Shown: positions 58,154-64,000 of the stretch, piece after piece
How the letters are laid out: the number at the start of each line of letters is the position of its first letter
Numbering within the stretch: the stretch's first letter is position 1
Source: CBDBGD01 sp965205235
Lineage (GTDB): Bacteria; Chloroflexota; Dehalococcoidia; Lucifugimonadales; UBA1127
Assembly: GCA_965205235.1 (NCBI GenBank)
Contig: CBDBGD010000008.1
Location: forward strand, 265,533 to 329,532
Direction of reading: 5' to 3'
Length of the DNA stretch: 64,000 nt
Notes under the pieces: generated by a model
What the model was told of the DNA's origin: nothing
What the model saw: the letters and a program-made list of their open reading frames with translations, nothing else
Database searches by the model: none
Translations under genes and position numbers: made by a program

Positions 58154-59175
58154 GATGCGCCGTTGCCTTGGCTAGGCGTGACGCCGTCGACGATCCCGCC
58201 CTTGTCGTCGAGGGCCCGGGCAAAGCCTCGCATGCGGTCTTCGCCGAGCTTCTGGATGAGCGCGTCCTCCAGCTCGCCCACCTGCCGGACGGAGCGGAGC
58301 TGCAGGCGGTGGTGGGGCAACTCCGACAGGACCGCTCCAAGCTCCGCGCTGTAATCGCCGTTGGGCGACCCGAACGTCACCCGGATCGTCTGGTGGCCCG
58401 CGCGCTCGAACTGTGCGGTCGCGAAGCGCACGGCGAGGGCGCGCACGGCGACGTCAAGCTCCTGCCCGGACACGATGAGATCGACAGTGTTGGGGCCGGC
58501 GATCTGCTTCATGTCAGCCACGGACCCGTGGTAGATGAGCTTGCCGTGGTTCAGCACGGCCACCTGGTCGCAGACCTGCTCCGCGTCGGGCAGGATGTGC
58601 GTGGAGAGGACGATGGTGCGCCCCCGACGCTTGAGGTCGCTGATGAGGGAGAGGGTGTAGGTGCGCCCCTCGGAGTCGAGGCCGACCGTGGGCTCGTCGA
58701 GGAGGAGGAGCTCTGGGTCGTTGATGAGGGCCGCTGCGATGCCGACCCGCGTCCGCTGGCCGCTGGAGAGGTGGTCGATGCGCTGGGCCGAGGCCTGGAG
58801 CATGTCCGTGGCGTGGAGCAGGGCGGCGGCGCGCTGCTTTCGCAGCTCTCGAGGGATGCCGAAGAGCATGCCCACCTGATCCAGGTAGCTGATGGGCGTC
58901 ATGTCAGGGGGGAAGGAGCCGGTCTGGGGGAGGAAGCCCATTCGGCGCCGCAGGTGGCCGGCGGCCAGGGACATGGGCTCGCCGAAGACGCGTACGGAGC
59001 CTGCGGTGGGGTGCTGCAGGCCCAGGAAGAGCATCATGGCGGTGCTCTTGCCGGCCCCGTTGGGGCCTATGAGGCCCAGGACAGAGCCCTGCGGCACCGA
59101 CATGTTGAGGATGTTCAGGGCTACCAGACGGTTCTCGTATATCTTGGTCAGGCCGCGGGCTTCGATAGCGTTCAA
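58150..59175 (-). CDS. ABC transporter ATP-binding protein
   Basis: A 341-aa ATPase with Walker A GPNGAGKST, signature LSSGQRTRVGIA, Walker B LLLLDEPTVGLDSE and H-loop LSTHIL. The C-terminal domain (about 215-330) is family-typical. Start is TTG at 59175 with GGAGGATAGGG at seven bases. It is the first gene of an operon with the permease and the epimerase, driven from the promoter at 59250-59277. Confidence 0.9.
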   Translation of the reverse strand: MNAIEARGLTKIYENRLVALNILNMSVPQGSVLGLIGPNGAGKSTAMMLFLGLQHPTAGSVRVFGEPMSLAAGHLRRRMGFLPQTGSFPPDMTPISYLDQVGMLFGIPRELRKQRAAALLHATDMLQASAQRIDHLSSGQRTRVGIAAALINDPELLLLDEPTVGLDSEGRTYTLSLISDLKRRGRTIVLSTHILPDAEQVCDQVAVLNHGKLIYHGSVADMKQIAGPNTVDLIVSGQELDVAVRALAVRFATAQFERAGHQTIRVTFGSPNGDYSAELGAVLSELPHHRLQLRSVRQVGELEDALIQKLGEDRMRGFARALDDKGGIVDGVTPSQGNGAS

Positions 59176-59249
59176 CCCTATCCTCCAGGAGACCCTTCAG
59201 GGGGGGTGTCCGTGGCAGACAATCCAGCGGGCTGCAAGGCGGTGCCTAT

Positions 59250-59277
59250 ACTATACACTCTTGGCCCATCGTTGCAA
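59250..59277 (-). promoter_or_regulatory. promoter of ABC exporter/epimerase operon
   Basis: On the minus strand: -35 TTGCAA (59272-59277), 16-base spacer, -10 TATAGT (59250-59255), about 75 bases before the TTG start. The -10 region is repeated (CTATACTATACAC), so the exact -10 is ambiguous. Confidence 0.55.
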
Positions 59278-59437
59278 TCGACCCGCGGCGATGGACTGCC
59301 GTCCGGCAGGGGAGGGCGCAGGCGCCCCGGAGTCGAAGCGAACACGCCGGCCGAAGGGTAGCGGTAAGCTGGTGCGGTGCTATACAATGCCGAAAATGAG
59401 ACCCGCAACTCCGCAAAGTGAGACTGGAGACCGGACT

Positions 59438-59461
59438 ATGGCCGACGGGTTGGCAGAATGA
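59438..59461 (+). CDS. seven-codon upstream ORF before CDF gene
   Basis: ATG GCC GAC GGG TTG GCA GAA TGA with TGGAGACC at ideal spacing; its stop overlaps the CDF start (ATGA). The CDF ATG itself has only a weak ribosome site, so translation of the exporter probably depends on this minicistron. Confidence 0.5.
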   Translation: MADGLAE

Positions 59462-60669
59462 GGGATAGGGACGCCCACGCTGGACACGACCACGCTGCTC
59501 ACGACGAGCACGCCGGGCACGACCACGGCGCGCACGACGAGCATGCGGGGCACGGCCACGAGGGACACGGCCACGGCGCGCACGACGAGCACGCCGGCCA
59601 CGGCCGCGAGGGGCACGACCACGGCGCGCACGACGAGCACGCCGGGCACGGCCACGAGGGGCACGACCACGGCGCACACGACGAGCATGCGGGGCACGGC
59701 CACGAGGGGCACGACCACGGCGCGCACGACGAGCATGACCATGACCACGACCATGCCCACGACCTGCGGGGGGCCAGCCGCCGCAGCCTGCTGATTGCCC
59801 TTGTCCTGATCTCCACCTACATGGTGGCGGAGGTCATCGGCGGCATAGTGTCGGGCAGCCTGGCGCTGCTGGCGGACGCGGGGCACATGCTCACGGACGC
59901 GGCCGCCATCGTCATGGCGCTGGTGGCCATGTGGATCGCGGGGCGTGAGGCGTCCGTCGAGCGCACGTTCGGGTACCATCGCACGGAGATTCTGGCTGCG
60001 CTGGCCAACACCTTTGCCCTGTGGCTGATTGCCGGGTGGATTCTCTTCGAGGCGTACCACCGGGCCTTCCGGGAAGACGTCGAGATCGTCGGGCTGCCGG
60101 TGCTGATCATCGGCATCGGCGGGTTCCTGGTGAACCTGGTGGCCGCGTGGATCCTGCACCGGTCGTCGGGGGAGAGCATGAACGTCGAGGGGGCCTTCCA
60201 GCACGTGCTGGCGGACCTGCTGGGTTCCGTGGGCGTCATCGTTGCGGCGGTCCTGATCATGGCCTTCGGCTGGTACGTTGCGGACCCGATACTGAGCGTC
60301 GTCATCGCAATGCTGATCGTGTACAACACCCGGAAGCTGATTGGCAGGATCCTGAACGTGCTCCTGGAGGGCAGCCCGGAGCGCATTGACGTGTACAAGC
60401 TCTGCAGCGACCTGGAGGACATGGAGGGAGTCACCATCATCCACGACGTGCACGTCTGGACCATCACCTCCGGGAACGAGGCCTTCACCGCCCACGTTCT
60501 CCTGGACCCGGCGTACAAGGGGAACATAGACGAACTGAAGAAGAGGATGCAGGACCTGGTACACGGCGCCTACGGCATTGGCCACGTGACCCTTCAGCTG
60601 GAGTGGTCAGTGGACAGCTGCAAGGAAGACCACCACGTGGGCCATCTGCTGGCCCGGGCGCGGTCGTGA
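59458..60669 (+). CDS. cation diffusion facilitator (Zn/Cd/Co exporter) with long His-repeat N-terminus
   Basis: A 403-aa CDF exporter. The first 105 residues are almost only His, Asp, Glu, Gly and Ala: HAGHDHAAHDE, HAGHDHGAHDE, then four 16-residue units of the type HAGHGHEGHDHGAHDE, then HDHDHDHAHD. After this the CDF core begins with six membrane helices; the metal sites HMLTDAAAI and HVLADLLGS (His-x3-Asp) in TM2 and TM5 are intact. The C-terminal cytoplasmic domain is present. Typical CDF loops have far fewer His. Metal selectivity is likely Zn/Cd/Co; the gene is convergent with the His/Cys-rich protein gene across a shared terminator. Confidence 0.92.
   Translation: MRDRDAHAGHDHAAHDEHAGHDHGAHDEHAGHGHEGHGHGAHDEHAGHGREGHDHGAHDEHAGHGHEGHDHGAHDEHAGHGHEGHDHGAHDEHDHDHDHAHDLRGASRRSLLIALVLISTYMVAEVIGGIVSGSLALLADAGHMLTDAAAIVMALVAMWIAGREASVERTFGYHRTEILAALANTFALWLIAGWILFEAYHRAFREDVEIVGLPVLIIGIGGFLVNLVAAWILHRSSGESMNVEGAFQHVLADLLGSVGVIVAAVLIMAFGWYVADPILSVVIAMLIVYNTRKLIGRILNVLLEGSPERIDVYKLCSDLEDMEGVTIIHDVHVWTITSGNEAFTAHVLLDPAYKGNIDELKKRMQDLVHGAYGIGHVTLQLEWSVDSCKEDHHVGHLLARARS
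59542..59733 (+). repeat. 48-bp tandem repeat encoding His-rich units
   Basis: Four consecutive 48-base units (residues 29-92 of the CDF protein), each coding 16 residues with seven or eight His, preceded by two shorter 33-base units (residues 7-28). The third-position differences show that copies are not all recent; the last two units are near identical at protein level. Confidence 0.85.
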
Positions 60670-60716
60670 GGGCTACAGGCGTCCCATAGGGCGGCCGCCC
60701 GCCGCGCTAGGAAGGA

Positions 60717-60757
60717 AAAGCAAAGCCCCCCATGTCTGTCATGGGGGGCTTTGCTTT
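60717..60757. terminator. bidirectional intrinsic terminator
   Basis: An 18-bp perfect stem: AAAGCAAAGCCCCCCATG (60717-60734) with CATGGGGGGCTTTGCTTT (60740-60757), five-base loop. A- and T-rich flanks on both sides let it terminate both the CDF transcript and the convergent small-protein transcript. Confidence 0.88.
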
Positions 60758-60779
60758 GGAGTCGGTGTCGCTTGCCCGG

Positions 60780-61007
60780 CTAGGCGGTGGCGTGGGCGTG
60801 GTGGTCGTGGGTGTCACACTCGTGGACGTCGTGGACGTGGCCGGGCTCGTCGGCGTGGTGCTCGTGGGTATCGCACTCGTGCATGTCGTGGGCGTGGTCT
60901 TCGGCGTGGTGCTCGTGGCCATCGCACTCGTGGACGTCGTGGACGTGACCGGGCTCATCTCCGTGGTGTTCGTGGGTGTCGCACTCGTGAACGGCGTGCT
61001 GCTGCAT
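60780..61007 (-). CDS. tiny His/Cys-rich metal-binding protein
   Basis: A 75-aa protein with 24 His and four Cys, made of four units of the type HECDTHEHH joined by ADEPGHVHD-like linkers. Each unit has a His-Glu-Cys-Asp core with nearby His ligands. ATG 61007 has CAGGAGGAGCGA upstream. No transmembrane or signal sequence, so it is cytoplasmic, probably a metal buffer or chaperone for the CDF exporter encoded convergently. It has its own promoter and palindromic operator (61041-61104). No known family recognised. Confidence 0.75.
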   Translation of the reverse strand: MQQHAVHECDTHEHHGDEPGHVHDVHECDGHEHHAEDHAHDMHECDTHEHHADEPGHVHDVHECDTHDHHAHATA

Positions 61008-61040
61008 TCGCTCCTCCTGCCCGTTGTTGGTTCTCAGTCT

Positions 61041-61065
61041 CAAATAGGGGCCAAAACCCTATTTG
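61041..61065 (-). promoter_or_regulatory. palindromic operator before His/Cys-rich protein gene
   Basis: CAAATAGGG (61041-61049) and CCCTATTTG (61057-61065) form a perfect 9-bp dyad with seven-base spacing, overlapping the expected transcription start and lying 34 bases before the start codon. The form is that of a repressor operator, such as an ArsR/Zur-type metal sensor; no regulator gene is near. Confidence 0.6.
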
Positions 61066-61073
61066 GCACATCT

Positions 61074-61104
61074 ATTGTAATGAGACTGGCATAGAGGTTG
61101 TCAA
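61074..61104 (-). promoter_or_regulatory. promoter of His/Cys-rich protein gene with 19-base spacer
   Basis: On the minus strand: consensus -35 TTGACA (61099-61104), 19-base spacer, -10 TACAAT (61074-61079). A 19-base spacer with near-consensus hexamers is typical of MerR-family regulated promoters, although the spacer shows no clear dyad here. TGAGACTG motifs occur at 61081 and about 61112. Confidence 0.6.
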
Positions 61105-61209
61105 GTACATGAGACTGTAACTACGGCCCTCCTCTTCCAAGCGCTTGGGCGGGTGCATCCGGCTGCATTACAATGCGACGTGGGAACCAACCAAGAAGGA
61201 GCAAGGCCA

Positions 61210-62022
61210 ATGGTCGGAGAGACGCCGGAACGCAGCTACACGATGGGCTACAGCGAAGAGTTCCGGCAGATGCTGGAACAGCGCAGCGCTGAGACCCACG
61301 CCGCCTACCTGCTCCCACACCTCAAGCCGGGTCACCGCGTCCTCGACTTCGGGTGCGGGCCGGGCACCATCTCCGTCGGCCTCGCGCGCATGGTTGACCC
61401 TGGGGAACTGCACGGCGTCGACATGGAGGAGTCGCAGGTGGAGCTTGCCCGCGCCGCGGCCGAGGCCGGTGGGCACACCAACGCGACGTTTCACGTGGGC
61501 GATGCGACCAAGCTCCCCTTCGAGGACGGCTACTTCGACGTTGCTCACTGCCACGCCGTGCTGATGCACGTGCCGGACACGCTGGCGGTCCTGGCGGAGG
61601 TACGGCGAGTGCTGAAACCCGGCGGCATCATCGCCGCCAGGGAGGCCATCCTCAGTGCGGCCTTCCTCCACCCGTACGAGGACAGGGACGCGTGGGCTAC
61701 CTTCATCCGGCTCCTGGCAGCCAACGGAGGTCATCCTGGGATGGGCATGGAGCTGAAGGGCCAGATGTTGGAGGCCGGTTTCGTCGATCCTGCGTCCAGC
61801 GCGTCCTTCGACTTCTACGGCACACCCAAGGATGTGGCGTTCTTCTACAGCGTCGCAGCGGGCTGGTTCTTCTCGCCACAGGTCATCGGGGCTGCGGTCA
61901 TGTTCGGACTGGCGACGCAGGAGCAGTTCGACATGTGGCGGGCCGGGCTGGACGAGTGGAAGGACAACCCCGCCGCGGTGGGCGGCGTGGCGTTCGGGGA
62001 ATGCCTGGCCGTGAAGCCGTAG
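61210..62022 (+). CDS. class I SAM-dependent methyltransferase
   Basis: A 270-aa enzyme of the UbiE/Coq5-like type: SAM-binding VLDFGCGPGTISVGLA, then GVDMEESQVELARAA, LPFEDGYFDVAHCHAVLMHV and RRVLKPGGIIAARE. The C-terminal 90 residues form a variable cap. Substrate unknown; the family methylates quinones, lipids, arsenic or small natural products. ATG 61210 with AAGAAGGAGC upstream. Not clearly linked to neighbouring genes. Confidence 0.88.
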   Translation: MVGETPERSYTMGYSEEFRQMLEQRSAETHAAYLLPHLKPGHRVLDFGCGPGTISVGLARMVDPGELHGVDMEESQVELARAAAEAGGHTNATFHVGDATKLPFEDGYFDVAHCHAVLMHVPDTLAVLAEVRRVLKPGGIIAAREAILSAAFLHPYEDRDAWATFIRLLAANGGHPGMGMELKGQMLEAGFVDPASSASFDFYGTPKDVAFFYSVAAGWFFSPQVIGAAVMFGLATQEQFDMWRAGLDEWKDNPAAVGGVAFGECLAVKP

Positions 62023-62301
62023 GGGCTACAGCCTGCGAGCGGAGCCTTCGGCGGAGAGTGACATAACTGCGAGCGAATGGGCTCGCTCCATACGGCTTGC
62101 GCCGCGGCCAAGCTGAAACCGAACATAGTTTTCTGATTTGTGGCACAATAGATAGAGAGGCAGGCTACCTCGGGCTCACACCCCGTCTCGACTGATTTGA
62201 CCAAGGCGCTACCAGCCGCTGACATCTGCAGCCAACGGAACGCTCGTGCAGTCTCCGCTGCCTCCACATCCTGACCCGCTGAAGGTGACATCATCGACGG
62301 T

Positions 62302-64000
62302 GTGATTCCCAGCTTTGCCGTGGGCCTTGTCAACGGGGAGGCGCTGCTCCTCCGCGACTTCGCCGTCATCATGGCTGCGGGGGGAGCGGCCATGCTGCTG
62401 TGCCGGCAGCTCAAGCTGCCCCCCATCCTGGGGTACCTGGGCACCGGCGTGCTGCTTGGACCGTCCGCGCTTGGGGCGGTGCAGAACGCGGACACCATAG
62501 GGCTGCTGGCGGACCTGGGGTTGGTGCTGCTGCTATTCGGTATTGGACTGGAGTGCGGGTGGAGCCGCATTCGCGAGGTGGGCGCCAGGGTCATTCTCAT
62601 CGCCGTCGTCGAGATGGCGATCATGTTTGCCCTGGGCTTTGAGATTGCCAACCTGCTGGGGTGGAGCACCACCGAGGCGATCTTCCTGGCATCGGCCATG
62701 TGCATCAGCAGCTCTGCCATCCTGATGACGATGCTGCGGGGGGCCGGTCAGCTTCGCGCTACCCGCGGCAGGCTGATCGTGGGAATCCTGGTGGTGGAAG
62801 ACTTTGCGGCGGTCATTCTGCTGACCATGCTGGCGGGAATCGCCAGCACCGGCCAGGCGGACCTCGGCGGCTTGGGCCCGCTCGTCGTGAAGCTGGGGGT
62901 GTTCGCCGTATTGGCGTTGGTGCTGGGCGCGGCTTTCGCGAACAAGCTGGTGGGCTTCGTCGACCGCTTCAGGTCGGAGGAGACGCTGCTGATCACGGGA
63001 CTCATGCTGTGCTTCGGCCTGGCGCTGACGGCGGAGCTGGTGGGCCTGTCCGCCGCGGCCGGGGCCTTCCTCATCGGCGCGGTGCTGGGCGATTCGCAAC
63101 ACGCCGACCAGATGGAGCGAACGATGGGGCCGGTGCGGACCCTCTTCGGCACGATATTCTTCGTCTCGATAGGGATGCTGATCGACCTGTCGGTGATGGA
63201 CGACTACATTGTCCCGACGCTGGTGGTCGCGGCGGTGTTCATCGTCGGGAAGGTTGTGTCGGACACGGCGGGGGCCTTCCTGGCGGGCGAGAACGGCCGC
63301 GTCTCGCTGAGCGTGGGGCTGGGCATGCCGCAGCTCGGCGAGTTCTCCCTGGCGATGGTCAGGACGGGCGCCACCTTCGGCGCTGTGGGGGCGTTCCTGT
63401 ACCCGGTGGTGACAGGCGCCACGGCGGTCACGGCACTGCTCTATCCGTTCCTCTTTCGCGCTGCGGACCCCATTGCCAATCTCCTGGAGCGACGGTCTCC
63501 AAACCTGCTGAAACGGTACGCGGAGGGGCTGGTCCTGATGCTCGCTGCGCTCCGCAGCGCCGTTCGCTTCGACACCCCCAGGGCAAGGCAGATCCAAAGG
63601 AGCGGGCGTCTGATCCTGCTGGAGCTGGGCATCATTGCCGTCTTCCTGGCCCTGGGCACCGGCAGCCTTGGCTACACGGCTGAGCTCTCCGACCTTGTCC
63701 CCCTGAGCGAAAGCATGTGGGGGTTGGTCATAGGGAGCACGGTGCTGGCCCTCTGCGTTCCGCCGGCCTTTGCCATCTGGCGGTCGCTGGGGACCCTCAC
63801 CGACACGCTGGTGGAGTTCAGGTTCGCCCGCTTCTTCGGCACCGCCGATACGTGGACCTCTACCAGCCTGCGCCAAGTCTTTCGCGACACGGCCCTGGTG
63901 CCAATTCTGCTTGTGCCCGGCGTCTGGAGCATTCCGTTGATCTCTCGCCTGCTGGCCCTGGGCAGCTTCAGCGCCCCGCTGTCGCTGCTGATCGCGGTGG
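62302..64000 (+). CDS. KefB/CPA2-type monovalent cation:proton antiporter (3' end outside window)
   Basis: An open frame from GTG 62302 to the window end (at least 566 codons, no stop). It starts with the CPA2 signature ILGYLGTGVLLGP, then LLADLGLVLLLFGIGLE, and continues through many hydrophobic helices (for example LIAVVEMAIMFALGFEIANL, ALTAELVGLSAAAGAFLIGA, DQMERTMGPVRTLFGTIFFV). Residues GLMLCFGLALTAELVGLSAA carry the helix-breaking core of CPA2 exchangers. A second membrane block follows near the window end. GTG is the best start (GAAGGTGA upstream, spacing long); ATG 62371 is an alternative. Exchanges K+ or Na+ for H+. Confidence 0.85.
   Translation, partial: MIPSFAVGLVNGEALLLRDFAVIMAAGGAAMLLCRQLKLPPILGYLGTGVLLGPSALGAVQNADTIGLLADLGLVLLLFGIGLECGWSRIREVGARVILIAVVEMAIMFALGFEIANLLGWSTTEAIFLASAMCISSSAILMTMLRGAGQLRATRGRLIVGILVVEDFAAVILLTMLAGIASTGQADLGGLGPLVVKLGVFAVLALVLGAAFANKLVGFVDRFRSEETLLITGLMLCFGLALTAELVGLSAAAGAFLIGAVLGDSQHADQMERTMGPVRTLFGTIFFVSIGMLIDLSVMDDYIVPTLVVAAVFIVGKVVSDTAGAFLAGENGRVSLSVGLGMPQLGEFSLAMVRTGATFGAVGAFLYPVVTGATAVTALLYPFLFRAADPIANLLERRSPNLLKRYAEGLVLMLAALRSAVRFDTPRARQIQRSGRLILLELGIIAVFLALGTGSLGYTAELSDLVPLSESMWGLVIGSTVLALCVPPAFAIWRSLGTLTDTLVEFRFARFFGTADTWTSTSLRQVFRDTALVPILLVPGVWSIPLISRLLALGSFSAPLSLLIAV

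Noticed and set aside
59542..59733. Possible CRISPR or satellite array
   Set aside because: 48-bp units are contiguous and encode the His-rich domain of the CDF exporter in frame.
62533..63876. 447-codon minus-strand open frame at the right edge
   Set aside because: Antisense to the CPA2 antiporter, whose frame runs open from 62302 to the window end with a clear family signature.

Overview
The window is GC-rich and gene-dense. It reads as a bacterial chromosome segment carrying an integrated conjugative element, accessory genes, and ordinary metabolic operons. I infer a monoderm-like member of the Chloroflexota (Dehalococcoidia/SAR202-like). The reasons are a Gram-positive-style type IV secretion set (PrgI-type VirB3, VirB4, small two-TM pilin-like proteins), Fn3/GLUG surface proteins, GldA/GldFG-type ABC operons, xanthine dehydrogenase clusters and frequent extended -10 promoters. 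This assignment is inference and was not computed.

Region 1 (about 1-25,050) is the body of an ICE or conjugative plasmid-like element with two divergent arms. The minus arm (11,549 to 65) encodes the mating apparatus: an exported protein, a VirB6-like membrane protein, a pilin-like protein, a PrgI fusion, a second pilin-like protein, the VirB4 ATPase, a VirD4/TraD-like coupling ATPase, a replication-relaxation protein and two HTH regulators. The plus arm (12,019 to 24,948) encodes DNA processing: CHC2 primase, Rad52-type annealase, DUF7007-like protein, Cas4-like nuclease with four Fe-S cysteines, SSB, RadC, a cysteine-protease-like small protein, a DUF6094-like methyltransferase and a SNF2-type helicase. 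Most plus-arm genes have very strong Shine-Dalgarno sequences and many are separated by GC-rich hairpins. No relaxase or integrase is visible, so part of the element must lie left of the window.

Region 2 (25,050-34,850) holds one giant minus-strand surface-protein locus (signal peptide, many Fn3 domains, GLUG repeats, an acidic tandem repeat). It is broken by many small frameshifts and preceded by a 24-base G tract. Region 3 (35,000-39,660) holds a sensor kinase fused to a response regulator with DNA-binding output, a lower-GC gene of DUF2806 type, a retropepsin-like protease with its partner, and tRNA-Ile(GAT).

Region 4 (39,700-47,650) is mixed core and accessory: a RiPP-precursor-like peptide, an SDR, an orphan HicB, a gatC-like/amidase/recQ operon, a second, broken copy of the protease pair, and a decayed type I restriction locus. 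In that locus an intact AAA-TOPRIM (OLD-like) gene sits between an hsdS tail and an hsdR head.

Region 5 (48,150-64,000) is core-like: a three-subunit molybdenum hydroxylase plus a MoaD-like protein, a GldA/GldFG/DUF4340 ABC operon, a second ABC exporter with an NAD-epimerase, a CDF metal exporter with a long His-repeat N-terminus convergent with a tiny His/Cys-rich protein, a SAM methyltransferase, and a KefB-like CPA2 antiporter running off the right edge.
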